Positions 43,839-52,393 of a DNA stretch of 64,000 nucleotides are shown here, piece after piece. The position numbers were made by a program, and so were the translations under genes. The notes beneath the pieces are model-generated. The model had not been told where the DNA came from. It searched no databases and was given only the letters and a program-made list of their open reading frames with translations. Every line of letters begins with the position of its first letter. Position 1 is the first letter of the stretch. The stretch is from Burkholderiales bacterium (GTDB lineage Bacteria > Pseudomonadota > Gammaproteobacteria > Burkholderiales > SG8-41). The stretch is from NCBI GenBank assembly GCA_019744975.1, contig JAIETP010000025.1, positions 62,001-126,000 on the forward strand. Reading direction: 5' to 3'.

Positions 43839-44608
43839 TGCGCCAAGCGGGCAGTGGCGGGCTCGGTGGCATCGCGCGGGCGCGACAGTGCGATCTCGAC
43901 AATATCGCGGATGCGACCGGGGCGTGGCGCCATCACCACCACACGGTCGGCGAGCACCACGGCCTCTTCAACATCGTGAGTGACAAAAACGATGGTCATC
44001 TTTTTCAGTTGCTGGATCTGCAGCAGTTCCTCATGCATCTGCGCGCGGGTCAGCGCATCCAGCCGCGAGAATGGTTCGTCCATCAGCAGGATGCAGGGTT
44101 CCTGCACGAGGCTGCGCGCCAGCGCGACGCGGCTGCGCATGCCGCCGGAGAGCTGATAGGGGAAGGCATCCACAAAAGCCTCCAGCCCGACCAGCTTCAG
44201 CGCATCACGGGCGCGGGATTCACGCTCGCTGCGCGGCATATTGCCGGTCTCCAGCGCGAACTCGACGTTTTTGATCGTGGTGCGCCACGGCAGCAGGCGG
44301 TCCTCCTGAAACATATAGCTGACGCTGCGCCATTCGCTGAAGCGGCCGGCGGTGATGCCGTTGATGCAGATTTCGCCGCGTTCCGGCGTGACGATGCCGG
44401 AGATGATGTTGAGCAGCGTCGACTTGCCGCAGCCTGAAGCGCCAAGTATGGCGACAACGGACTGCGCGGCAATGGTCAGGTTGATGTTGTCCAGCACCTG
44501 CAGGGGTGTGCCTTCCGCGGTATTGAACCACTTGCTGACGCCGCGTACGGCAATCGCGCCGGACTCGGTGCTTGCGGCTGCAGGAACAGCTGCAGTGGCT
44601 GCGGTCAT
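43817..44608 (-). CDS. ABC transporter ATPase, SsuB/TauB-like
   Basis: The 263-residue ATPase has Walker A GASGCGKST, the Q-loop segment MFQEDRLLPW, the signature LSGGMRSRVALARSL, Walker B ILLMDEPF and the switch His in VFVTHDVEEAV, all intact. It resembles importers of sulfonates, taurine or nitrate. It lies six bases downstream of ubiD on the same strand, away from its permease gene, so the UbiD/UbiX genes are inserted within the transporter operon. Confidence 0.95.
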   Translation of the reverse strand: MTAATAAVPAAASTESGAIAVRGVSKWFNTAEGTPLQVLDNINLTIAAQSVVAILGASGCGKSTLLNIISGIVTPERGEICINGITAGRFSEWRSVSYMFQEDRLLPWRTTIKNVEFALETGNMPRSERESRARDALKLVGLEAFVDAFPYQLSGGMRSRVALARSLVQEPCILLMDEPFSRLDALTRAQMHEELLQIQQLKKMTIVFVTHDVEEAVVLADRVVVMAPRPGRIRDIVEIALSRPRDATEPATARLAHDLKSLI

Positions 44609-44614
44609 TGACGT

Positions 44615-46237
44615 TCAGCCGCCCTTGACCGGCACTTTTGCGGCGAAAGCGGAATCGCGCAGGCAGATGCGGCCGCGCGGGTCCTGCCACAGCTTGCCGT
44701 CTTCATGCAGTTTGCCCAGCGCACGGGCCACGGTCTGGAAGTCGTAATCGGCGAACTGCTCGGCGAGTTCTGAATAATATTTCGGCGTTTTTTCAACGAC
44801 AGCGGTGATTTTGGCGGCGAGCTCGGTGACAGCTTTTTCGCCGGAGGCGACTGCGGGTTCGGCGTCCGCCTTGCCGCTGTAGTAATCGGCGATTTTGGCG
44901 CGGTCGGTGTAGGCGTAGGAAATGCGCTCGAAACGTTCTTTCGGGATGCCCTCGGAGATCGTCGCATCAATGCCGACCTTGGCCCCCGTCGGCACCACGC
45001 CATGCGGCATCACCGGCAGGCTGGGATCCAGCGGTTTGGCGCGGCTGCCCGGGATGATCATGATGTCCTTGTCACCCTGTACTCGGGTGGCGATGGCCCA
45101 TTCGACATCCATCGCGTTGAATACGTCGATATCGTCATCAACCACGACCACGTGTTTGAGATCCATCACCGACAGCGCGGCGAGCAGCGCGTTTTTGCCT
45201 TCACCGGCCTGTTTTTTGATGGAAATGATGGCGTGCCACATGCCGCAGCCGCCCAGCGTGACATTGATGTCCTTGATCTGGATGCCGGCGGTCTTCAGCG
45301 CGCGGCGGATCTGCGTGTAACGCGTAGGCGCCATCAGCCAGGTGTTTTCCCAGGGCATGTGCAGGGCGTAATAGATCGCATCCTTGCGCATCGTGATGGC
45401 GTTGATGCGCACCACGGGGTTCCAGTGCAGGCCGCCCATCAGCCGGGTGAATTCGCCGAAGCGGCCTTCGGGCTGGGTCCAGCCGGTCGGCAGGATTTCA
45501 CCCTCGAGCACGATTTCGGAGTCGGCGATGCAGGGCAGGTCGATGGTTTCGCAAGCTGCGAGTTCGATCGCCGAGCCGCGGATGCCGCCGGCAATGCCCA
45601 TCTCGTCGGTGCCCAGCGGCGCGCGGAAACCGGAGCCGAGGTTCTCGAAGGGATGGTTGCCGATGGAAATCGAGATCGGCAGCGGTTTGCCGGCCTCAAA
45701 GGCGCGCTGCGCAAACAGGCGCATGTTGTTCGGGGTCACGATGTCGATGCCGGTCAGGTTTTTTTCCTTGACCATGAAACGGTAGATGCCGGAATTGAGG
45801 CCGAATTCGGGATCCCTGGCGATGGTGATGCCGGCGGTGATCATCGGGCCGCCGTCGTATACCGAGAACATGGGAATCGGCAGGCTGAACAGGTCGACGT
45901 CCTTGCCCAGCCGGATGACTTCCTTCAGCGGTGTTTTTTCGACGTATTTGGGCGCAATCGGGTTTTCGATGCCGTTCTGCAGGCGGAACTCGATTTCCGG
46001 ATAGGAATTGCAGCCCATCGACATGATGGCGCGTTTTTGCGAACGAATGATGCCGGATACCACCGGCATCCTGTAGCCGATGACCTTGTGGAACAGCAGC
46101 GCCTTGTCGGACTGATCGACCAGCGTCGCGATGTGCCGGCTGTCGACCGGTTGTTTGATGTCGACCAGTTCTTTTTCACTGCGCAGGCGATCGAGAAAGC
46201 CGCGGAAATTTTCGTCGGCGTAGGCGGGCTTACTCAT
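44615..46237 (-). CDS. UbiD-family (prenyl-FMN) decarboxylase
   Basis: The 540-residue protein has the UbiD layout: DSRHIATLVDQSDKALLFH at the N-terminus, GIYRFMVKEKNLTGI, ISIGNHPFENLGSG in the prenyl-FMN region, and LEGEILPTGWTQPEGRFGEF with the catalytic Glu-Arg-Glu set (Arg and Glu in EGRFGEF). Family members reversibly decarboxylate aromatic or unsaturated acids. The dedicated UbiX is encoded upstream. The start region is tandemly repeated. The substrate cannot be read, but ABC import genes on either side suggest an external acid. Confidence 0.95.
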   Translation of the reverse strand: MSKPAYADENFRGFLDRLRSEKELVDIKQPVDSRHIATLVDQSDKALLFHKVIGYRMPVVSGIIRSQKRAIMSMGCNSYPEIEFRLQNGIENPIAPKYVEKTPLKEVIRLGKDVDLFSLPIPMFSVYDGGPMITAGITIARDPEFGLNSGIYRFMVKEKNLTGIDIVTPNNMRLFAQRAFEAGKPLPISISIGNHPFENLGSGFRAPLGTDEMGIAGGIRGSAIELAACETIDLPCIADSEIVLEGEILPTGWTQPEGRFGEFTRLMGGLHWNPVVRINAITMRKDAIYYALHMPWENTWLMAPTRYTQIRRALKTAGIQIKDINVTLGGCGMWHAIISIKKQAGEGKNALLAALSVMDLKHVVVVDDDIDVFNAMDVEWAIATRVQGDKDIMIIPGSRAKPLDPSLPVMPHGVVPTGAKVGIDATISEGIPKERFERISYAYTDRAKIADYYSGKADAEPAVASGEKAVTELAAKITAVVEKTPKYYSELAEQFADYDFQTVARALGKLHEDGKLWQDPRGRICLRDSAFAAKVPVKGG

Positions 46238-46280
46238 TTGCGTACCTTATTTACGTACCTTATTTGCGTACTCATTTACG
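46231..46280 (-). repeat. 12/13-bp tandem repeat over the ubiD start
   Basis: On the minus strand four units of the type CGCAAATAAGGTA and CGTAAATGAGTA follow one another. The last contains the ubiD ATG and the unit before it AAGGTA, the likely ribosome site. Confidence 0.8.
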
Positions 46281-46294
46281 TTTCCGTATCAAAT

Positions 46295-46912
46295 TCAATT
46301 TTTCGTAGATTCTGCCGGGCCGGTGATGCCTTCCCAGCGTTTGATGGTTTCGTGTTCGACGTCAAACAGGTCGAGCACGCGACCGACGGTGTGGTTGACC
46401 AGGTCGTCAATGGTTTTTCCGCCGCTGTAAAAGGCGGGCACCGGCGGGAAAATCACGCCGCCCATCAGGGTCACAGCTTCCATGTTGCGGATATGGGCGA
46501 GGTTCAGCGGCGCTTCACGGGTCAGCAGCACCAGACGGCGGCGTTCCTTGAGGATCACGTCAGCGGCGCGGGTGATCAGATTGTCGGACAGCGCGTGGGC
46601 CACTCCCGCCAGGGTTTTCATTGAGCAGGGCGCGACGACCATGCCGGCGGTGATGAAGGAACCGCTGGCGATGGTGGCGCCGATGTCGCGCACGTTGTGA
46701 GTCACATCGGCCAGTTTGTGCAGGGCCTTGCGGTCCATGCCGTATTCCTGCCAGGCATTGAGCACGCCGGCTTCGGAGACGACCAGGTGTGATTCCCAGC
46801 CGCCGATGCTGCGCAGGCGTTCGAGAATGCGGATGCCGTAGATGGAACCCGATGCGCCGGTCATGGCGACGATCAGGCGCTGCTTGGGCGGGCCAGCGGG
46901 TTTTTTGCTCAT
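46295..46912 (-). CDS. UbiX-family flavin prenyltransferase
   Basis: The 205-residue protein has the FMN motif VAMTGASGSIYGIRILERL, ASGSFITAGMVVAPCSMKTL and LVLLTREAPLNLAHIRNME, with the typical C-terminus. UbiX joins dimethylallyl phosphate to FMN to make the prenyl-FMN cofactor of UbiD enzymes. It lies 57 bases upstream of ubiD and overlaps the ABC permease gene by four bases, so all three are cotranslated. Confidence 0.96.
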   Translation of the reverse strand: MSKKPAGPPKQRLIVAMTGASGSIYGIRILERLRSIGGWESHLVVSEAGVLNAWQEYGMDRKALHKLADVTHNVRDIGATIASGSFITAGMVVAPCSMKTLAGVAHALSDNLITRAADVILKERRRLVLLTREAPLNLAHIRNMEAVTLMGGVIFPPVPAFYSGGKTIDDLVNHTVGRVLDLFDVEHETIKRWEGITGPAESTKN

Positions 46913-47721
46913 GAGCCTTCAGCCTCTTTTTTCCAGCGGAACAGGTAGTTTTCCAGGGGGCGCAGGATGCCCATTTCGAGGATGGCCATCATCACGACCA
47001 AGGTCAGTGTCCACGCGAACACCTGGTCGGTCTGGATCAGGTCGGCGGCCTGGCGCAGACGATATCCTACACCGCTCGACGAACCCAGCGTCTCGGCGAC
47101 CAGCGACACCCGCCAGCCGAAACCGAAGGCCAGCCGTGCGCCGGAAAAGAAGTAGGGCAGGATGGTCGGCAGGTAGATTTTCATCATCACCCTGCGCGCG
47201 GGCATGCGCAGCACATGAGCGAGTTCGATGAAGTCGGCGTTGACGGTGCGTGTGCCCTGCCAGACGTTGGTGATGATCAGCGGCATCGCGGTCATGAACA
47301 CGACGAACACCGTGGTCGCGTTGGACACGCCGAACCAGATGATGGCGAAGGTGGCCCAGATCGCCGAGGACACGGTGTTCATCACCGGAATGATCGGTTC
47401 GAAGAATTCGCCGAGGCGTTTGTTGGCGCCGAAGATGATGCCCAGCGGCAGGCCGACCAGCGTCGCCAGTATGAAGCCGGTGCCGACACGGCCCAGGGTG
47501 ATACCGAGGTCCTGCCACAGGTTGCCGTTGGCGGAGATCAGCGTCAGCGCATCCCAGACCCGCGCCGGGCCGGGCAGCACGTAATGCGGCACGCGCAGCG
47601 ACAGCAGCCACCACACCAGCAGGATGACCGCGACCAGCCCCAGGCGCTGCAGCACCAGGTTGAAACGCCAGCCGCGTGCGGGAGCACGGGCGTGGATCTG
47701 GCTTTCGAGGACTTCAGGCAT
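46909..47721 (-). CDS. ABC transporter permease, SsuC/TauC-like
   Basis: The 270-residue permease (ATG 47721 preferred over TTG 47745) has six helices and the ABC-importer loop ELAHVLRMPARRVMMKIYLP. The FFSGARLAFGFGWRVSLVAE part precedes its last helices. It pairs with the ATPase and binding protein downstream. Its gene overlaps ubiX as ATGA, an unusual placement of a flavin prenyltransferase directly behind a permease. It begins just beyond a tandem-repeat hairpin. Confidence 0.93.
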   Translation of the reverse strand: MPEVLESQIHARAPARGWRFNLVLQRLGLVAVILLVWWLLSLRVPHYVLPGPARVWDALTLISANGNLWQDLGITLGRVGTGFILATLVGLPLGIIFGANKRLGEFFEPIIPVMNTVSSAIWATFAIIWFGVSNATTVFVVFMTAMPLIITNVWQGTRTVNADFIELAHVLRMPARRVMMKIYLPTILPYFFSGARLAFGFGWRVSLVAETLGSSSGVGYRLRQAADLIQTDQVFAWTLTLVVMMAILEMGILRPLENYLFRWKKEAEGS

Positions 47722-47747
47722 TTTTGGGTGAGGCGTGGTTGGCAACT

Positions 47748-47843
47748 GGTGATTCAGTGATTAGGTGATTAAGTGATCAGGTGATTGTGGTGTCTGTGCG
47801 AGGTTTTGACTTAATCACATAATCACCTCGTAACCTAATCACC
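47748..47843. repeat. hairpin of GTGATTA-type tandem units
   Basis: The left arm repeats GTGATTAGGTGATTAAGTGA-like octamers (47748-47790). The right arm (47810-47843) holds the complement, TTAATCACATAATCACC and CCTAATCACC. It lies between the thioesterase stop and the permease start, inside the catabolic block. Confidence 0.85.
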
Positions 47844-47844
47844 G

Positions 47845-48264
47845 TCATTTGGGAGGTGCAGTGAAGTAGGTGCCGCGGCCGCTGGCGACCAGTGCACCGT
47901 CCTTGTCATACACAAAGGCTTCCGCGGTCGAATACTGGCTGCCCATACGCACCACCTTGGCCTTGGCGGTGAGGTCGCCGGGCATCGCGGCCTTGTGATA
48001 ATCGACGCGGATGTCGATGGTCGGCACCGGCTTGCCGAGTTGCGCGGCAATGGCGTAATCGGCGGCGACGTCGACGATGGCGGCGAGTATGCCGCCGTGG
48101 GTGTAACGACGCTCGGGGTTGACCACCCATTCTTCGCGCCAGCCGGCCTTGATCTCGACACCGCTGTCGTCGGACTTGAGGACGGTGAAGTTGAGCCATT
48201 GGTTGAACGGCCCGCGCGTGATCAGTTGCTGGAGTTTTTCGACGGTGACTTTTTCTTCAGACAT
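47845..48264 (-). CDS. PaaI-family thioesterase
   Basis: The 139-residue hotdog-fold protein has RRYTHGGILAAIVDVAADYA, matching the HGG(x)3-catalytic region of the PaaI/hydroxyphenylacetyl-CoA thioesterase family. The acidic residue lies a few positions later (DVAAD). It should hydrolyse acyl-CoA esters. The CoA ligase gene lies 32 bases upstream, so the pair could activate and release the same acid. Confidence 0.92.
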   Translation of the reverse strand: MSEEKVTVEKLQQLITRGPFNQWLNFTVLKSDDSGVEIKAGWREEWVVNPERRYTHGGILAAIVDVAADYAIAAQLGKPVPTIDIRVDYHKAAMPGDLTAKAKVVRMGSQYSTAEAFVYDKDGALVASGRGTYFTAPPK

Positions 48265-48296
48265 TGCAATGTGCTCCGATGGGTTGATTTCTGGAT

Positions 48297-49811
48297 TCAG
48301 GCTGCGGCCAGTGCGCGTAACTGCTGCTGGTCGACCTTGTTGGTGCCGGCGAGCGGCAGTTGTTCGAGAAAAATGACGCGGCGTGGATGCTGGTAGGCAG
48401 GACCATTGGCGAGAGCGAACTGTTTCAGTTCTTCCTCGCCGGCACTGGTGCCCGCGCGCAGTACGACAAAGGCGTAGGGCACCTTGCCTTTGAGTTCGTG
48501 GTCGAAGGGCATTACATAGGCCTGGTGCACGGCGGGGTGGCGTTCGAGCAGGCGCTCGACCTCGATCGGGAATATGTTTTCGCCGCCGCAGACAAACATG
48601 TCATCGGTGCGACCGACGAAAAAATAAAAACCGTCGGCATCGCGCCGGCACACGTCGCCGGTGTGGTACCAGCCGTCGCGGATGCGTCTTGCGCTTTCCT
48701 CCGGCAGGTTGTGGTATGCCGCGAGGATGCCGGGGTTCTTCACGATCAGTTCGCCTTCATCGGCGGTGGGGCCGTTGATCAATTGCGCCGCGGTGCCGGG
48801 ATAGGGCACGCCGATCGAGCCTTCCGGCCGCAGGCGACCCTCGGGATGCGGGCCCAGCGGCACCGGGCCGCCTTCAGTGACGCCATACACCACCAGCGGT
48901 TCGGCGTTGGGAAAATACACGTTCAATTCGCGCAGTAACTGCGGCGAGGAGGGCGCTGAACCCATCATGATGGTGCGTACTGCGCCGGTGTCGATGTTGG
49001 CCAGCAGTTCCTTGCGTGCGAGCACCATTGACATCATGGTCGGCACACCGGAAATCACGGTGCAGCGGTAGTGGCCGATGGCCGCGATGTAACGTTCGAC
49101 GTTGAATTGCGGAAGCAGCGGCAGCATGGCGCCGGCGGTCAGCCCCTGCTTGATCGCGTTCAGTGCATTCTTGTGGTACAGCGGGGCAGCTACCAGGATT
49201 GCATCATGTTCTGTGGTGCCGCGGGTGTGGGCGAGGATGCGCCGGCTCCAGTTCTGGCCGTAATGCGTCAGCAGCACGCCTTTCGGGCGGCCGGTCGAGC
49301 CCGAGGTGTAGGGCTGGATCGCGACCGAGTCGGCGGCAGGTTCAAATGCGGTGAACGGCCCGGGATCGAGGAAGCTGTCGAAACCGGCCGGGCCTTTTTC
49401 GCCGTAAACGATGCTGCGCATGCCGGCGGGGCAGAGCTGGCGCAGCGCCGGCTCGACAAAAACCAGCCGGGCACCGGCATCACCGAGGATGAAGGCGACG
49501 CTGTCGGCGGTAAGTTTGATGTTGACTGGTACCGGCACCACGCCGGCGCGCATCGCGCCCAGCAGTGTCATCACGAACTCGGCGCGGTTCAGCGACAGGA
49601 TGCCGATGCGGTCCCCGGCACGCAGTCCCGCGCGGAGCAGGCCACGCGCCACCGCATCACAGGCGGCGTCGAGTTCGCGGTAACTGACCGGGCGCGGCCG
49701 CTGCGCGTCGCGAAGATCGACAATGGCCGGACGATCCGCCTGTGCGTGCGCGGCGAAAGCCAACCCGAGGTTGCCCGGGTAGCCGCGCGGTTCGGGACAG
49801 GGAATGGTCAT
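48297..49811 (-). CDS. AMP-forming acyl-CoA synthetase
   Basis: This 504-residue ANL-family ligase has the P-loop-like YTSGSTGRPKGVLLTH, VVYGVTEGGPVPLGPHP and the hinge YHTGDVCRRDADGFYFFVGR. The C-terminal Lys falls in PLAGTNKVDQQQL. It activates a carboxylic acid with ATP and CoA. The substrate is not predictable from the sequence. Together with the thioesterase it forms the upstream part of the minus-strand catabolic block. Confidence 0.94.
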   Translation of the reverse strand: MTIPCPEPRGYPGNLGLAFAAHAQADRPAIVDLRDAQRPRPVSYRELDAACDAVARGLLRAGLRAGDRIGILSLNRAEFVMTLLGAMRAGVVPVPVNIKLTADSVAFILGDAGARLVFVEPALRQLCPAGMRSIVYGEKGPAGFDSFLDPGPFTAFEPAADSVAIQPYTSGSTGRPKGVLLTHYGQNWSRRILAHTRGTTEHDAILVAAPLYHKNALNAIKQGLTAGAMLPLLPQFNVERYIAAIGHYRCTVISGVPTMMSMVLARKELLANIDTGAVRTIMMGSAPSSPQLLRELNVYFPNAEPLVVYGVTEGGPVPLGPHPEGRLRPEGSIGVPYPGTAAQLINGPTADEGELIVKNPGILAAYHNLPEESARRIRDGWYHTGDVCRRDADGFYFFVGRTDDMFVCGGENIFPIEVERLLERHPAVHQAYVMPFDHELKGKVPYAFVVLRAGTSAGEEELKQFALANGPAYQHPRRVIFLEQLPLAGTNKVDQQQLRALAAA

Positions 49812-49843
49812 GGGTAGGTGATGAATAAATTCAAAAGCTTTTT

Positions 49844-49940
49844 GCCACAGAGGGCACAGAGAACATCAAAATCAAAAAGAGCGGATGTGCGAAGCGTAGC
49901 GGCTTTGGTTTTCCTCTGTGAACTCTGTGTCCTCTGTGGC
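49844..49940. repeat. CACAGAG-type hairpin (second copy)
   Basis: The left arm GCCACAGAGGGCACAGAG (49844-49861) is complementary to CTCTGTGTCCTCTGTGGC (49923-49940). An extra CCTCTGTGAA unit lies on the right. This is the same family as the outer arms at 8156-8365. The loop includes GCGAAGCGTAGCGGC. Confidence 0.85.
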
Positions 49941-49954
49941 TCAAGATGTTGTTT

Positions 49955-50959
49955 TCAGGGTTTGATGATGACTTTGCCGAACACCTCGCGGTCTTCGATC
50001 AGTTTCAGGCCCTTGGCCGCGTCCTGCAGCGGCATCACCTCGTCGATCACCGGTTTCATTTTTCCCTGCTGGATCAGGTCCATCAGCGCTTTCAGGTTTT
50101 CGTCGTAGAAGCTGTTGGAGCCGATGATCTGGATTTCGAAACTCCACACGTAACGCAGGTCTTCCTTGGGGTCGTAACCCGCTGTCGCGCCGCAGACCAG
50201 GATCTTGCCGCCGCGTTTGACGCATTTCAGCGACGGCGCCCAGGTGTCGCCGCCGGTGAAATTGATCACCACATCGACGCCGCCTTCATAGCTGCGCCGC
50301 TGCGGTTTGCCGAATTTCTCCACCGCCCACCTGGAGAAATCGGTTTCCTTGTAATTGATCACATGATCGGCGCCGAGGTCCTGCAGCCGTTTAATTTTAT
50401 CCGCACTGGATGCGCAGGCGATGACTTCGGCGCCTAGCATCTTGGCGAGCAATACACAGCCGGTACCCACACCGCCGCTGGCGCCGAGCACCAGTACCTT
50501 GTCCCCCTTTTTGATGGTGTTGTGGGTGACGATCATGCGGTGCGCGGTGCCATAGGCCACCGGCAGAGAGGCAGCCTGTTCATAACTGACGTCATCCGGC
50601 ATGCGGATCAGCTGGTCGACGGCGACCAGGCATTTTTCGGCGAGGCCGCCGTGCATCATTTCGCCCATCAGGCCTTTTTTCTTGTTCAGCGGATTGACCA
50701 GCACGCGGTCGCCGGGTTTCCAGCCGGAGACACCGGCACCGACCTCGAGTATTTCACCGGCCAGGTCCAGGCCGATGATCATCGGGAAGGGCACCTTGAT
50801 GCCGGGCATGCCGCGCACCGTGAATACATCGTGGTAGTTGAACGAGGTCGCGCCGACGCGGATTACCACATGGCCTTCGGTGACGGCGGGATCCGGGAAA
50901 TCCGTTACGTATTCCAGTTTGTCCAGGCCGCCGTGTTCCCGCAGTACTACTGCTTTCAT
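49955..50959 (-). CDS. medium-chain (zinc-type) dehydrogenase / quinone oxidoreductase
   Basis: The 334-residue MDR protein has TSFNYHDVFTVRGMPGIKVP, the DLAGEILEVGAGVSGWKPGD region and the cofactor loop VLVLGASGGVGTGCVLLAK. The Cys-rich structural zinc lobe is reduced to a KKKGLMGEMMHGG loop, so it lies nearer the quinone-oxidoreductase-like branch. It reduces or oxidises an unknown carbonyl compound with NAD(P)H. It is separated from the ligase gene by a repeat hairpin and probably has its own promoter. Confidence 0.9.
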   Translation of the reverse strand: MKAVVLREHGGLDKLEYVTDFPDPAVTEGHVVIRVGATSFNYHDVFTVRGMPGIKVPFPMIIGLDLAGEILEVGAGVSGWKPGDRVLVNPLNKKKGLMGEMMHGGLAEKCLVAVDQLIRMPDDVSYEQAASLPVAYGTAHRMIVTHNTIKKGDKVLVLGASGGVGTGCVLLAKMLGAEVIACASSADKIKRLQDLGADHVINYKETDFSRWAVEKFGKPQRRSYEGGVDVVINFTGGDTWAPSLKCVKRGGKILVCGATAGYDPKEDLRYVWSFEIQIIGSNSFYDENLKALMDLIQQGKMKPVIDEVMPLQDAAKGLKLIEDREVFGKVIIKP

Positions 50960-51048
50960 GCCGTTCTCCAGTCTGATCGTGATTTAACTGCAACGGCAGC
51001 GTGCCGCGAACGGCGCGCCGCCTTTTGATTATCCGGTTTTTTCCGCGC

Positions 51049-51585
51049 TTACGCCCATCCCAATACGCGATTGACGCCGGTGGTGATCCGGGCGCGGTTC
51101 ACGCCATAAATGTGGATGGACACCGCCGGATCGACTTCGTTGTTGGCGATGCGGTGGATGCCGTCATTCGGATGGTCGAAGCTCAGGGTGCCGGCGCCGC
51201 GCACGGCGATGTTCGACAACACCGGCGGACCGCCATCGGCATTTTCGTGGTACAGCGCTTCGTTGATTTTGCCGCGGTAGACGCCGACGCCGCACCAGGT
51301 GTGATGGGCGTGGATGGGGCTGCGCTGCCGTGCGCCCCAGACAATGGCGACGATGGTGTAACGACCGTCGGGATCGCCGTAGAGTACGTGGCGCGTGTAA
51401 TGGTCGTGGCTGGCGCGGCACTGTTCCGGCGTCAGCCAGTCCGGCTGCGCCACGGATTCACCGAGCGCGGCCGTCACCAGCGGCGGCAGGTCATCGGCGG
51501 GCGCGACCATGGCGGCGTCCATGCGTTCGATGAGGCGAAGTAATGGAGTTTTCAATAAGGGGGCGTTCATTAAGGGGACGTTCAT
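51049..51585 (-). CDS. cysteine/3-mercaptopropionate dioxygenase-like cupin protein
   Basis: At 178 residues it has the cupin iron site SPIHAHHTWCGVGVYRG (two His) and the third His in DGIHRIANNEVDPAVSIHIY, like bacterial thiol dioxygenases. It would oxidise a small thiol such as cysteine or 3-mercaptopropionate to its sulfinate. The first codons are a 15-base tandem triplication (MNVPL, MNAPL, LKTPL), so the start may be ATG 51585 or 51570. It overlaps the GntR gene by four bases. Confidence 0.85.
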   Translation of the reverse strand: MNVPLMNAPLLKTPLLRLIERMDAAMVAPADDLPPLVTAALGESVAQPDWLTPEQCRASHDHYTRHVLYGDPDGRYTIVAIVWGARQRSPIHAHHTWCGVGVYRGKINEALYHENADGGPPVLSNIAVRGAGTLSFDHPNDGIHRIANNEVDPAVSIHIYGVNRARITTGVNRVLGWA

Positions 51586-52283
51586 TTGTAGTCCGCCGTG
51601 ATCGGCAGGTTCATCACCGACTTGCTGGCGAGTATGGCGCCGAGCACCATGCTGCGCGCGGCTTCGATCTGTTCGCGGCAGATGTTGGCCGCGGTGTCGC
51701 CGTCGCCGCGCGACAGGGCTTTGACCAGTGTGCGGTGCTCGTGCTGCATTTCCTGACTGCGGTTGCGCGAACCGAGCCCGAGGTGCAGCAGCCGGGTCAT
51801 TTCATCGAGAAGCTGTTCAATGGCGCCGGCCAGCCGTGCATTGCCCGCGGCCTGCGCGATGGTGACGTGAAAGGCCTTGTTGGCGTCAAGGAAACGCGCC
51901 GTGCTTTTGGTGTTTCCGGTCTGGTATCCCTCGCGACAGATATCGTCGAGCATGCGCAGGCGCTGCGCGTCGACGCGGCCCGCCGCCATGCGTGCCGCGA
52001 CCGGTTCCAGCATCAGCCGCAGCTCGAATACATCATGGATGTCCTGCAAGGTGACCGGAGTCACCATGTAGCCGCGGCGGGGTATGGCGCGCACCAGGCC
52101 GTCGTGCGCCAGCCTCGACAGGGCCATACGCACGGGGGCCTTGCCCAGTTTGTATTGCGCGCAGAGCTGGGCTTCGGATACCTCCGTGCCCGGCGCGATA
52201 AGGCAGCAGATGATGTCGTGTTTGATGCGCTCGTAGGCGCGGTCGCTGAGCAGCGGAATGGTTTTGACGGTCGCGGCGGTCAT
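51582..52283 (-). CDS. GntR-family regulator, FadR/VanR (FCD) subgroup
   Basis: The 233-residue protein has an N-terminal winged helix (LGKAPVRMALSRLAHDGLV, then AIPRRGYMVTPV) and an all-helical FCD effector domain (HDVFELRLMLEPVAARMAAG, the acid/His metal set). It is expressed with the dioxygenase gene (ATGA overlap). It probably controls the divergent promoter region at 52284-52393, where a dyad sits, and hence the MFS/TauE gene run on the plus strand. Confidence 0.93.
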   Translation of the reverse strand: MTAATVKTIPLLSDRAYERIKHDIICCLIAPGTEVSEAQLCAQYKLGKAPVRMALSRLAHDGLVRAIPRRGYMVTPVTLQDIHDVFELRLMLEPVAARMAAGRVDAQRLRMLDDICREGYQTGNTKSTARFLDANKAFHVTIAQAAGNARLAGAIEQLLDEMTRLLHLGLGSRNRSQEMQHEHRTLVKALSRGDGDTAANICREQIEAARSMVLGAILASKSVMNLPITADYK

Positions 52284-52309
52284 GCTGCTGAAATCTTAGT
52301 AAATGATAT

Positions 52310-52327
52310 CTGACATGTCAATGTCAG
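52310..52327. promoter_or_regulatory. candidate GntR operator
   Basis: CTGACAT and ATGTCAG are complementary with four bases between them, and TGACATGTCA within it is itself a palindrome. It lies in the space between the divergent GntR gene and MFS gene, 27 bases from the GntR start. Confidence 0.55.
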
Positions 52328-52393
52328 CGTAGCGGTCGACGCAGGACCGCATCGTGAAAATGCGTCTTGCATCGCGCTGCCGCAGTCACCACA

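Noticed and set aside
45002-46624. A 540-codon open frame opposite ubiD and ubiX
   Set aside because: It is antisense to two well-supported genes, has no recognisable motif and is rich in Arg, His and Asp as expected of a shadow frame in GC-rich DNA.
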